From positions 620,001 to 684,000 of the forward strand of contig NZ_FNEZ01000002.1 of NCBI RefSeq assembly GCF_900100375.1: a DNA stretch of 64,000 bases. Reading direction: 5' to 3'. The notes below the pieces were generated by a model. That model worked only from the letters and a program-made list of their open reading frames with translations, had not been told where the DNA came from and did no database searches. This DNA is from Flavobacterium noncentrifugens. Lineage in GTDB: Bacteria > Bacteroidota > Bacteroidia > Flavobacteriales > Flavobacteriaceae. The position numbers and the translations under genes are program-made. This document shows, one piece after another, positions 9,428-17,728 of the stretch; position 1 is the first letter of the stretch, and every line of letters begins with the position of its first letter.

Positions 9428-10432
9428 ATGGAAATTGAAAAAAAAACATTGGGAAGCCAGGGATTAATTGTTCCGGCAATTGGATTGGGCTGTATGGGCA
9501 TGACGGGTTTTGAAGATGCCAATATGTATGGCCCTGCGGATGAACAGGAAGCCATCGCAACGATTCACCGCTCGCTCGAGCTGGGTGGAAATTTTTTAGA
9601 TACCGCCGATTTGTACGGACCGTTTAAAAATGAGCAGTTGATCGCAAAAGCCATCCGCGGCAAACGGGACAAATACATTCTCGCAACCAAATTCGGATGG
9701 GAAATCAATGACGAAAACAAAGTGACCTGGGCGATCAATGGCAAAAAGGAATATGTCAAAAAATCGGTAGAACGTTCACTGAAAAATCTGAATACCGATT
9801 ATATTGATCTGTTTTACATGCACCGACTCGACAAAAACACGCCAATTGAAGAAACTGTCGAAGCAATGGGCGAGTTGGTCAAAGAAGGGAAAGTAGGATA
9901 CATCGGCTTATCGGAAGTGTCTTCAGAAACAGTTAGAAGAGCACATGCCGTACATCCGGTTACCGCCGTACAAAGTGAATATTCGTTGTTTGAGCGCACC
10001 GTAGAAGAACGCGGCGTCCTGAAAACATTAAATGAACTCGGAATTGGTTTTGTAGCCTATTCACCGCTAGGGCGCGGATTTTTATCGGGACAGATCAAAA
10101 GCATCGACGATTTGCCGGAAAACGATTTCCGACGCAACATTCCGCGTTTCCAGGGCGACTATTTCAGTAAAAATATCGAATTGGTCAAAGCCATCGAAAC
10201 ATTGGCCGAAGCTAAAAATATTTCCGCATCCCAATTGGCATTAGCCTGGATCATCAGCAAAGGCATTCTTCCGATACCGGGAACCAAGCGCAGGAAATAC
10301 CTCGAACAGAATATTGCCGCTACAGCGATTCACCTCAGCGAAGCCGATCTTTCCAGGCTTGAAAGCATCGTGCCGTTAGGAACAGATACCGGGAAACCGT
10401 ATGATGAATTCAGCATGGGGCTGATCGATTAA
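9428..10432 (+). CDS. Aldo/keto reductase (YghZ/AKR13-like)
   Basis: 334 aa, NAD(P)H-dependent reductase of aldehydes and ketones with a TIM barrel. The catalytic tetrad residues are visible: Asp and Tyr in FLDTADLYG, Lys in ILATKFG and His in LFYMHRLD. The C-terminal PIPGTKRRKYLEQN binds cofactor phosphate. ATG 9428 (MEIEKKTLG) is chosen because the family starts there; the frame is open further upstream without homology. It is followed by a terminator and then an AraC-type regulator on the same strand. Confidence 0.88.
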   Translation: MEIEKKTLGSQGLIVPAIGLGCMGMTGFEDANMYGPADEQEAIATIHRSLELGGNFLDTADLYGPFKNEQLIAKAIRGKRDKYILATKFGWEINDENKVTWAINGKKEYVKKSVERSLKNLNTDYIDLFYMHRLDKNTPIEETVEAMGELVKEGKVGYIGLSEVSSETVRRAHAVHPVTAVQSEYSLFERTVEERGVLKTLNELGIGFVAYSPLGRGFLSGQIKSIDDLPENDFRRNIPRFQGDYFSKNIELVKAIETLAEAKNISASQLALAWIISKGILPIPGTKRRKYLEQNIAATAIHLSEADLSRLESIVPLGTDTGKPYDEFSMGLID

Positions 10433-10440
10433 CAAATTTA

Positions 10441-10470
10441 GCAGCTGCATTTATTGTGCAGCTGTTTTTT
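10441..10470 (+). terminator. Rho-independent terminator
   Basis: CAGCTGCA and TGCAGCTG form an 8-bp stem with a 7-base loop followed by six T, directly after the aldo/keto reductase. Confidence 0.85.
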
Positions 10471-10498
10471 CACTTAAACTAATGCTTAAATTCGCCTC

Positions 10499-11395
10499 AT
10501 GAACGCCATTAATTCCATTTCTGAATTCCACCGATTGTTGTCTCTGCCCGAGCCGCGTCACCCGCTGGTTAGTGTGATCAATCTTGCCGAAAGCATTTTC
10601 CTCGAAGATGAAGTCTGGAAAGGTTTTGTAAACCGGTTTTACTGCGTCGCCCTGAAAAGGGAAGCCACGGGCAAGATCAAATACGGTCAGCAGCATTACG
10701 ATTATGACAAAGGCGTGTTAAGCTTTACGGCGCCAAACCAGGTGCAATATCTCGATGTACAAAACATGGAATGCGGTTCGGGCTATTTGCTGATCTTTCA
10801 TCCGGATTTCCTATTGAAACATCCGTTGGCGAATACCATTCATGCCTATGGATTTTTTTCTTATGCAGTAAATGAAGCCTTGCATTTGTCTGCCGATGAA
10901 GAAGATGACCTGATCGAAATTCTGTATAAAATAGACAAAGAATGCGTCCATATCGACAGGCATACACAGGAAATTGTGCTGTCGCAGATTGAACTGCTGC
11001 TGAATTATTCGAATCGGTTTTATGAACGGCAGTTTTTCACACGGAAAAACAACAACCACCAGTTGCTGACCAAATTTGAGCAGCTTGTGGACCAGTATTT
11101 CGAGGCTGGCGATACTGCCGAAAAAGGATTGCTGACAGTACATTACATCGCAGGCAGAATGAACCTGTCGCCAAACTACCTCAGCGATTTGCTGCGCGTG
11201 CACACCGGGCAAAATACGCAGCAGCACATCCATGAAAAGCTGATTGGAAAAGCGAAGGAAAAACTGTCAACGACAAATTTGTCTGTTGGTGAAATCGCAC
11301 ATTCGCTGGGTTTTGAGCATCCACAGTCGTTCAGTAAATTATTCCGGACGAAGACCAGTTTGTCGCCATTAGAGTTTAGGCAGTCGTTTAATTGA
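10499..11395 (+). CDS. AraC family transcriptional regulator
   Basis: 298 aa. The C-terminal ~100 residues form the double helix-turn-helix of AraC/XylS proteins (YIAGRMNLSPNYLSDLLRVHTG, then VGEIAHSLGFEHPQSFSKLF). The N-terminal ~180 residues resemble a cupin-like sensing domain. It lies just downstream of an aldo/keto reductase, a common pairing; it may respond to a carbonyl or stress signal. It is separated from the reductase by a terminator, so it has its own promoter. Confidence 0.85.
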   Translation: MNAINSISEFHRLLSLPEPRHPLVSVINLAESIFLEDEVWKGFVNRFYCVALKREATGKIKYGQQHYDYDKGVLSFTAPNQVQYLDVQNMECGSGYLLIFHPDFLLKHPLANTIHAYGFFSYAVNEALHLSADEEDDLIEILYKIDKECVHIDRHTQEIVLSQIELLLNYSNRFYERQFFTRKNNNHQLLTKFEQLVDQYFEAGDTAEKGLLTVHYIAGRMNLSPNYLSDLLRVHTGQNTQQHIHEKLIGKAKEKLSTTNLSVGEIAHSLGFEHPQSFSKLFRTKTSLSPLEFRQSFN

Positions 11396-11645
11396 CGCTT
11401 GATTCAGAAAAGTGATTTTTAGCAATTCTCCGGATGGCTCTGGATACTAAAAGGTTTTAACGGTTGATCGACTTTACCACTGTTTTTATTGGTTTAAGAT
11501 TTTTCGGTTTTTGATGCGATGCCCAAAAACCAGCATCCACAAATCAGTTCTTCAAAAAATAGAAACATGCGTTGAAAGATTATACGTTATACGTACTGGG
11601 AGGTAAAAGGCAGAAGTGCTTTTAGATTCGCAATCTTTAAAAAAA

Positions 11646-12455
11646 TTACGCCAGCGCAGTCGGTGCCACGCCAAACTTTTTCTTAAAAGAACGCGAGAAG
11701 TGCGACAGGCTTTCAAAACCCAGGTCGAGATAGATTGCCGAAGGCTTTTGGTGTTTGGTTTCGATGAGGTATTTCGCTGCCTGAAGCCGTTTGTCCTGCA
11801 GCCATTGTCGCGGCGGTAAACCGAATACTTTCTGGAAATCACGTTTGAATCCTGCCAGGCTTCTGCCGGTTAATTGTGCAAATCTTTCTATAGGAATGTT
11901 AAAATGAAAATTGCTGAGCATGAACCTTTCAAGGTCAATCTTAAAAGGTTCTGAAAAGTCAAATAAAAAATTGCGAAGTTCGGGTAAGGCAAGCAGCAAT
12001 AATTTCACGGCTTCTTTCACTTTAAGCATTCCCAGTTCATCTGTCATATCGGCTCCTGAACTTCTGGCGTACGGAACAATAGATTGGAAATACCCTTGCA
12101 GGAATTCGTTTGACGGAATCAATACATTTGGCAATCCGTTATATTTCCGATTCATTTCGATCTTTTCCTCTAACACGATCTGGCGCAACAAATCTTCCTG
12201 TAACGAGATGACGATTGTCTCATAGTTCGCTCCGGGCAACGGGGTTTTGGTTAGCGTACCCACCTGGTTTTTTCCAATCAGCAGCATTTCTCCTCCGGTC
12301 ATGGAAATACGCTGGTCGGAGGTTTCTAAGATAAACTGTCCTGAAACCTGCAACACGAGCGTATGGTTTTTCCAGAAACAAACTTTTTCCCTGCGCTCAG
12401 CAGAGAGGTAAGAATAGAAGATCACTCCCGGTACAATTTCTGCTGGACTGGTCAT
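11646..12455 (-). CDS. AraC family transcriptional regulator
   Basis: 269 aa. The C-terminal AraC domain includes IERFAQLTGRSLAGFKRDFQ and the second helix-turn-helix LGFESLSHFSRSFKKKFG. The N-terminal half is a beta-rich cupin-like domain (GQFILETSDQRISMTGGEML). Its ATG lies right after the stop of the aldo/keto reductase at 12456, so they form an operon. It probably controls that reductase. Confidence 0.85.
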   Translation of the reverse strand: MTSPAEIVPGVIFYSYLSAERREKVCFWKNHTLVLQVSGQFILETSDQRISMTGGEMLLIGKNQVGTLTKTPLPGANYETIVISLQEDLLRQIVLEEKIEMNRKYNGLPNVLIPSNEFLQGYFQSIVPYARSSGADMTDELGMLKVKEAVKLLLLALPELRNFLFDFSEPFKIDLERFMLSNFHFNIPIERFAQLTGRSLAGFKRDFQKVFGLPPRQWLQDKRLQAAKYLIETKHQKPSAIYLDLGFESLSHFSRSFKKKFGVAPTALA

Positions 12456-13427
12456 TTAGCGTTGCAAATAAGTGCCGCCTGTGATGGCGCCTACTGCAAA
12501 TGTAGTGTTTAAAGCATTCATTTCTTCAGGCGTAAATGCAATATCCATCGCTGCAATGTTTTCCGGCAGGCGTGACCTGCGGCTCATGCTCACCAATGGC
12601 ATGATGTGATCGCCCTGACGGTTCACCCAGGCAATTGCAACCTGTGTTGGTGTAACGCCTTTATCGCTTGCCAGTTGCTTCAGGACTTTGACTTTTTCAA
12701 GGTTGTGAATTAAGTCTTCACCCTGGAAACGAGAAAAATGGTTCCGGTAGTCATTTGCTGCAAGAGGTGCTTTCAGGTCACCTGTTAACAGACCTTCGGC
12801 GGTATTAGCAAACGCTACAACAGGAATACCAAGTTCCCTTGCGGTTGGCAGCAGTTCGTTCTCAATCTGGCGTTCGGCTAAAGAATAACCAATTTCAAGA
12901 GCACTTACAGGATGAACGTTGTTGGCTTTGCGGAGTTGATCTGCCGTAATTTCGGATACGCCAATGTGGCGCACTTTTCCTTCTTTAACCAGGTCTGCAA
13001 CTGTTCCGATAATATCTTCTACCGGCACGCTGCCGTCCATACGGCTCGGCTGGTAAAGATCGATGGTTTCAATACCCAAACGGGTTAACGAATAGTTGAT
13101 GAAATTTTTGATGGCAATGGGGCGCAAGTCCATGCCCAGCCATTGGCCGTTGTGGAAAATAGCGCCGAATTTTACACTGATAAACGCATCGTCGCGTCGC
13201 CCTCTAATGGCTTTCCCGATCAGCATTTCGTTATGGCCGGCGCCATAAAAGTCCCCGGTATTCAGGAAATTAATACCGCTGTCCAAAGCCTGGTGAATGG
13301 TCGCAATACTTTCTGTTTCGTCTGGTGTGGCGCCGCCCCAGACGGACGACATGCGCATACAGCCCAAGCCAAGTTTGGAAACGAATGGGCCATTATGGCC
13401 TAACTGAATTTGTTTGGTGTTTTTCAT
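12456..13427 (-). CDS. Aldo/keto reductase
   Basis: 323 aa. The tetrad residues are in FLNTGDFYG (Asp and Tyr), SVKFG (Lys) and IDLYQPSRMD, where the usual His is replaced by Pro-Ser, an oddity within this branch. LGCMRMSSVWGGATPDE at the start is typical of AKR13-like enzymes. ATG 13427 (MKNTKQIQLG) is preferred to the TTG seven codons upstream. First gene of a two-gene operon with an AraC regulator. Confidence 0.85.
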   Translation of the reverse strand: MKNTKQIQLGHNGPFVSKLGLGCMRMSSVWGGATPDETESIATIHQALDSGINFLNTGDFYGAGHNEMLIGKAIRGRRDDAFISVKFGAIFHNGQWLGMDLRPIAIKNFINYSLTRLGIETIDLYQPSRMDGSVPVEDIIGTVADLVKEGKVRHIGVSEITADQLRKANNVHPVSALEIGYSLAERQIENELLPTARELGIPVVAFANTAEGLLTGDLKAPLAANDYRNHFSRFQGEDLIHNLEKVKVLKQLASDKGVTPTQVAIAWVNRQGDHIMPLVSMSRRSRLPENIAAMDIAFTPEEMNALNTTFAVGAITGGTYLQR

Positions 13428-13481
13428 AGGACAAAGATCAAACTTCAAAGTAAATTACAGTTGTTTCCACGGCTCAAATAA

Positions 13482-13697
13482 TTTGCCTGTACGGCTCATG
13501 CAATTGTGGCTGAAATTGCCGATTCTTCACATCCAAAACGCACTATTAAAGGCGATATCAGTAGTGTTGAAAGTATCAGAACTGCGGTTGAGCAAATTAA
13601 GGCACCTGAAATTAAATTTGATTGTCTTGTTGTTGCCAATAGCCCTGGTGTAAATTCCAGCAGCTACAATCGGTTTTTATTAGATTATCTGTCTTAA
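13482..13697 (+). pseudogene. Possible short-chain dehydrogenase remnant
   Basis: An open stretch of 71 codons has no ATG at its start. It reads IKGDISSVESIRTAVEQI and then KFDCLVVANSPG, which looks like the middle of an SDR Rossmann fold (acidic residue after beta-4, then the NNAG strand). The nucleotide-binding GxxxGxG part and the catalytic YxxxK are both missing. It is probably a decayed fragment at the left edge of the accessory region; chance similarity cannot be excluded. Confidence 0.35.
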
Positions 13698-14044
13698 TAT
13701 TTACATGTTTAAATAATAACGTGTTATTTTACCAATAACCGTGACGGTAATTTTTTAGGAGCGTTTGCAAGGACTGGCAATTGGAATGTAAAACAGCCGG
13801 CTTAACTATACGAAAGTAATGTGTCGTTAGATTAACAATTTATTCGTTTTACTGCTTTATGTTTTTAAAATATCAATTTTACTAAAAGAATATCCATTTT
13901 ACCGCAATTTTTTAAAATACAATTATAGCTAGGATTTTTATTAGACGATTTTGTAAAATTAAATTCTTACTTTAAAATTGCATAAAAAAGACTGCAAATA
14001 TTAAGTATTATAAAAAACACTAGTAATAAAAATCTACTACAAAA
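13698..14044. other. A/T-rich gap without recognisable genes
   Basis: Very A/T-rich, no open frame of note. I see only short palindromes such as CCGTGACGG near 13740. It marks the change from the G/C-richer core to the accessory region. Confidence 0.5.
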
Positions 14045-14539
14045 TTACATGAATCGGATCAACACCATTTTTAGTTCCTTTTTCAACAAAGACATATTTG
14101 TGTCAAGTTTTTTCTTAGTGACAACGGAGCTTAACAAATCAAGTTTTTGAAGGATTGTTTCTCTAAAAAAATCGTAACGCTCAGATTCGCTCTTGCTGAA
14201 AAAGTTGTCATCATTTACTATAATAGGGATTCCAATCGGTTTTTCATTTTTTCTATAGTTTTCAATCTCCTTTAGATTATTTAGCAAGTAAGGGATTGGA
14301 TTTACATAAAATTGTAACAATATTAATTTAAGATCTTCTCCATATTTACTGTCTTGAAGCTTTTTTAAAGGCTCACAAATTCCATTTTTACCCCAAATGG
14401 AGGATCTAAATAATTCTCCTTTATAACTTGCCGCTTCTCTAATAGCAGGAGCACCATCTGTAAGTGCAGACGGCCCTGAGGAATAGCATCCGAAAATATT
14501 TTGGTTTATAGTCTCTATAGAAGTTCTAATTAAAGTTGT
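14045..14539 (-). pseudogene. 5'-truncated gene behind SUKH, unknown
   Basis: The frame is open from a TAA at 14540 to the stop at 14045 (164 codons) but contains no ATG or GTG in its first half; only a late TTG at 14320. The whole stretch looks coding (CYSSGPSALTDGAPAIREAA, then LILLQFYVNPIPYLLNNLKE). It starts 18 bp behind the SUKH gene. I read it as a gene that lost its 5' end. The family is not recognised; a second immunity-like protein is possible from context. Confidence 0.45.
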
Positions 14540-14557
14540 TTATACGTAATTTCTATC

Positions 14558-14947
14558 CTATAAACTTTCTAAAAATTCTGGAAAAGAATACGAAATATAT
14601 TTTGGTGATTCATAGCCTAAATCAAAAAAATCAATACTTATAATGCTACTGCCGGTTTTTAAAAAGGCATATCCAATATTTGATCCATTACTGCCGAAAA
14701 ACATCATATTCTTACACTCTTCAATTTCGGGATAATATGGATTCAATTCTATAATATCTGAAAGAGTCCAAATTATTAAGAACTCTCCTGAATTTAATTC
14801 ACCTTGGACACCATTAGAAGATTTTAATAGACTAATAAAATTTTTATCGACATTAAAATCGATAAAATTTGTAAACTTTTCGAAAAGTATTTCATCAGGT
14901 TCAGCATTCTTTTCAAAGCTTGAAACTATATTTAATATTTTTTCCAT
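14558..14947 (-). CDS. SMI1/KNR4 (SUKH) family immunity-like protein
   Basis: 129 aa. Hallmarks of the SUKH fold are visible: FISLLKSSNGVQGELNSGEF, LSDIIELN, MMFFGSNGSNIGYAFLKTG and SFPEFLESL. SUKH proteins are known as immunity proteins against contact-dependent or polymorphic toxins (often nucleases). No matching toxin gene is seen next to it, so it may be an orphan. It is A/T-rich compared with the core genes. It sits beside copy 1 of the three-copy cassette. Confidence 0.8.
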   Translation of the reverse strand: MEKILNIVSSFEKNAEPDEILFEKFTNFIDFNVDKNFISLLKSSNGVQGELNSGEFLIIWTLSDIIELNPYYPEIEECKNMMFFGSNGSNIGYAFLKTGSSIISIDFFDLGYESPKYISYSFPEFLESL

Positions 14948-15120
14948 ACCAAGATTTAATTTATTAAGCGTTTTGCTATTATATCGAAAATGACTTAAAT
15001 GCTAAATGCTTAAGTTAAAAAGTTCATATGAAAATCAATGCAAGTGCGTCAAAACTTTATCGGTTGTACTTTAACAATATTATTCATATAAATTTTTTTG
15101 TTTAGATCAAATCTAAAGTT

Positions 15121-15192
15121 TGGACCGGTGCTGTCGTAAGCTTCGCAGCAACACTTATTTTAAAAATGTTCACGAAAATGAGAAAGCAATAA
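15121..15192 (+). pseudogene. Cassette copy 1: 3' remnant of small membrane protein
   Basis: The last 23 codons (WTGAVVSFAATLILKMFTK, then MRKQ and stop) match the end of the intact protein at 23664-23840 (LGAIVSFTATLFLKMFTKVKKK). The match continues past the stop through a hairpin and a terminator to about 15262. Everything upstream of 15121 is lost or unrelated. Confidence 0.7.
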
Positions 15193-15230
15193 TCCGGTTT
15201 TGACTGGTAACCTTTTCCGGATTAATACAG

Positions 15231-15262
15231 AAAGCCAGTTTCATTTGAAGCAGGCTTTTTTT
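15231..15262 (+). terminator. Terminator of cassette copy 1
   Basis: AAAGCC and GGCTTT pair around GTTTCATTTGAAGC, followed by seven T. The same structure ends copies 2 and 3. Confidence 0.7.
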
Positions 15263-15310
15263 GTATACGATCTGATCTGTTATACCTGGTGCTTTAATGG
15301 TTTACATAGT

Positions 15311-15940
15311 CTAATCCCTTAGGCAACGAATAGAAATGCCCATACCTTTATCGAAGTTGTGACTGAGTAAGTAATCACTACTGTAACTGATGTAGTAGAA
15401 CCAAGCGTTATAAGTATCACCTTCGGTATGCCTCCACCAACCTCCACCTTTGCCAACATTAGTAAAACCACTATTTGCATAACGAAGGCCGCCCAGAAGA
15501 CCTAAGAAACCACTTTCGTTAGTACCATTGCCATCTACTGTGATTTTTATTTTCTTACCTGCAATTTTATCGCCTCCCAGATAAGATATTAAGCTATCCC
15601 ATTCTGCTTTACTTGGCAAATGATACCCCTTTGGAGCTATCCCTCTGGGGTCATTCAATGCATACCAATTGTATAGTTTACCATATTTTTGGCCATTTTT
15701 AGGGTCATTATCATAATAACACCAAGCTGGCTTGCTTTCCTCCCAAGAATTTTTCCAGTCTGAATCACTTTTCGATTCGGGTATGGTATCGCCATTTCTA
15801 AACGTGACTACATCTAGGTTTTTGGTAGTCCATTCCTGGTTGCCTATTTTTATTGTGGTAGGCTCTTGGGATTTTGAACAACCAAATAATATAATAAAAA
15901 ATGACGTAAAAAAAATTGTGTGGAAAAATGAAGGATTCAT
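15311..15940 (-). CDS. FISUMP-domain lipoprotein
   Basis: 209 aa. The N-terminus is a lipoprotein signal (FFIILFGCS, Cys at residue 21), so it is exported and lipid-anchored. The mature part is the Fibrobacter succinogenes major paralogous (FISUMP) domain: IGNQEWTTKNLDVVTFRNGD, CYYDNDPKNGQKYGKLYNWYA, GYHLPSKAEWDSLI and the closing SIRCLRD. These domains are abundant in surface proteins of Bacteroidota; the role is not known. Single gene, flanked by remnants. Confidence 0.85.
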   Translation of the reverse strand: MNPSFFHTIFFTSFFIILFGCSKSQEPTTIKIGNQEWTTKNLDVVTFRNGDTIPESKSDSDWKNSWEESKPAWCYYDNDPKNGQKYGKLYNWYALNDPRGIAPKGYHLPSKAEWDSLISYLGGDKIAGKKIKITVDGNGTNESGFLGLLGGLRYANSGFTNVGKGGGWWRHTEGDTYNAWFYYISYSSDYLLSHNFDKGMGISIRCLRD

Positions 15941-15995
15941 AAATATTGTTTTAGATGCATTAAGTTATTGAATTGTCCCGTCAGTTTTTGTATTA

Positions 15996-16130
15996 GTATA
16001 ACGTTTGGCCTGTAACCGCAGTCGCGGATCGAAGCGGACTGAGTTCTCTCAGCTAAGATAGATTTTCTTCGTGAAAAAAGAATTTCATTTTACCGAAATC
16101 TCCGCGATTGCGGTTAAAGGAGGTTATGTG
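15996..16130. repeat. Long imperfect inverted repeat, attC-like
   Basis: The left arm (15996-16028) and right arm (16101-16130) share TAACCGCAgTCGCGGA in inverted form with one mismatch, plus ATAAC/GTTAT at the outer ends. About 70 bases lie between the arms. Size and ends (TATAACG...GTTATG) recall integron attC sites and attC-like palindromes of Bacteroidota. The stop of the HsdR remnant lies inside the right arm. Confidence 0.45.
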
Positions 16131-16426
16131 GTCCTTCAATCCGGAGATCCAAAATTTCTCTTCTTAAAGGCTCCCGCTCGGTAAAAAGATAGTTTTCTAT
16201 TATTCTTTCTGTTTTTTTCCTCTGACAAGCTTTCGGTTTTTATCAAATCTTTTAGTGCCTTTTCCTGTTCGAGATTCCAAAATTTTTCGAACTCCTCTGA
16301 GATAGTATCCGTATCGTCGATATTTGGCAAGCTTTCCTGAATAAATTTTTCAATCAGTTGACGGTAAATTATTCTTTTAAAAATTTTCCAAAACCAATTT
16401 CCTTTGTCCGTTTTTAAAACCAAGTT
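16113..16426 (-). pseudogene. HsdR (type I restriction) C-terminal remnant
   Basis: The frame reads LIEKFIQESLPNIDD, FEKFWNLEQEKALKDLI and LSEEK. Removing one A from an A-run near 16215 continues it as TERIIENYLFTEREPLRREI, then a stop at 16113. The LFTEREPLR ending is a hallmark of the C-terminus of type I restriction R subunits. Only about 100 codons of roughly 1000 remain, with one frameshift. It is in the same frame as the RteC-like fragment upstream, separated by a TAG. Confidence 0.6.
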
Positions 16427-16818
16427 CTATAATCCCGGAGCAAAGTTGAAGGTAGGTACTTGCGAATCACCTTTATCACTTTCAAAGATTTCATATGCCT
16501 GCAATCTCTTCCCTTCGGCGGCATGATATTTCTTAATCGCTTTTTTTGACGTAACAGGCTTATTGGCCGCGATGTTGTAAACGTCATTGTAATACATCAG
16601 TTTCGCTGCAAATTTTGGCTTTATCTCCCTAAAGAAGAAAATTTCTTTGACCTTGCTGCCAAATTTGTATTTCATAAAATATGCCTTCAGTTTACCCAGC
16701 GCCGGAATTAAAACTTTAATCGCTTCTTCAGCGTATTGGATGGGAACGGTATTTTCTGAATAAATTTGCTGAAGCTGCGTTCGAGTTCAGATGTGAGGGA
16801 TGCTGAAAATTTCATCAT
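16427..16818 (-). pseudogene. rteC: RteC-like fragment (conjugative transposon regulator), frameshifted
   Basis: From ATG 16818 the frame reads SELERSFSKFIQKI. It then shifts near 16740 into AEEAIKVLIPALGKLKAYF, followed by VKEIFFFREIKPKFAAKLMY and YNDVYNIAANKPV, and ends with TAG at 16427. The E-I-x-F-F-x-x-I-K-P and YY-x-x-Y-N-I pattern is that of RteC, the regulator of CTnDOT-type conjugative transposons. About half the protein is left. It suggests that an integrative conjugative element once occupied this site. Confidence 0.6.
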
Positions 16819-16994
16819 GGCCTACAAATTTCAAAATTTGACTGAATGCATGACAAATCTATCGGACTGCTTGTATTGTACCAAATGGTGTGTTTGTGGA
16901 TTCCCGAATGGAATAGTTAAATTCCCGAATTGCATAGTGAACTTTTAAGGCAGGTACATTGGAAAGACTACCTTTACCTCATACAATATCTCAT

Positions 16995-17159
16995 ATGCTA
17001 TCATTACTTCCGGGCATTGCCCTCTTTATTTATTGTGTTTTTTCTTTTCGTCGGGAAACTAAACTTGACTATCTCCGCTTCCTCGAGCAGGACCGTTTGG
17101 GCGATGAGCACATTTTGCGTGAAATTAAAAAATTTAAGATGCAAGACTTTATTAAGTAA
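16995..17159 (+). CDS. Possible small membrane protein
   Basis: 54 codons from ATG 16995: one hydrophobic helix (LLPGIALFIYCVFSF) and a charged tail (FLEQDRLGDEHILREIKKFK). No family is recognised. It could be a real small protein or the end of a decayed gene; the surrounding DNA is rich in remnants. Confidence 0.25.
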   Translation: MLSLLPGIALFIYCVFSFRRETKLDYLRFLEQDRLGDEHILREIKKFKMQDFIK

Positions 17160-17398
17160 GAGTCTTTAAAACCATTAAGCCTTAGCAAAAAAATGCAATT
17201 TTGCCAAAGCCTGATTTCAAAATCTTTTAAAAAGACCAGATAATATAATTTATATTCGTTTAAAGTGATGGATTATAATCTTCAGATAATTGTCCAAAAC
17301 ACCAGCAAGACGAATTCCCGCATTTAATAACAGCGTTCTATTCGTAAGGAATAAATCAAGGTATGAATTCGTATTCCGCAAACGATAGTAAAACCCAA

Positions 17399-17545
17399 GC
17401 GCGTCATGGAATTTTGTTTTGGAAGCTGAGCAATCCTATAAATTAGACCCAAGTCAAAAAAATCATTAAAGTTTCTAGCCATTCTTACCAAGAATTAGGA
17501 AATACTGAAAAGGCAAATTATTACCCAGAGTTTATTATAAAATAG
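17399..17545 (+). pseudogene. Possible TPR-protein remnant
   Basis: One frame reads EAEQSYKLDPSQKN up to a stop at about 17466, and the next frame reads SYQELGNTEKANYY up to a stop at 17545. Both match the helix pattern of tetratricopeptide repeats, so a frameshifted 3' end is likely. A terminator follows at once. The stretch from 17160 to 17398 shows nothing else. Confidence 0.35.
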
Positions 17546-17577
17546 AAGAGGCCTCATTTTATTGAGACCTCTTTTTT
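17546..17577 (+). terminator. Rho-independent terminator
   Basis: AGAGG and CCTCT with an inner CTCA/TGAG stem and loop TTTTAT, then TTTTTT. It follows the TPR-like remnant and supports a former gene here. Confidence 0.75.
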
Positions 17578-17684
17578 AATTACTGAATTTTAGTTAGATA
17601 TTCACTAAATTAGAAACCAGAAGAATTATCGAGCTTATTCGAGAATACTCTTCTTTTAGTAACGGATATATTAATTTAATCTAT

Positions 17685-17720
17685 AAAAAAAGGGTTGCTA
17701 TGCGCTGGCATAACAACCCT
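17685..17720 (-). terminator. Terminator of the giant surface protein gene
   Basis: On the minus strand a stem of GGGTTG/CAACCC with an inner ATG/CAT pairing is followed by seven T, nine bases beyond the stop at 17729. Confidence 0.8.
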
Positions 17721-17728
17721 CTTATGTG

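Noticed and set aside
13506-13697. Small independent gene from GTG 13506
   Set aside because: The frame is open upstream without a start and the content looks like the inside of an SDR; treated as a remnant.
16427-16675. 82-codon frame taken as an independent gene
   Set aside because: It is the middle of the RteC-like remnant; upstream codons continue in another frame back to ATG 16818.
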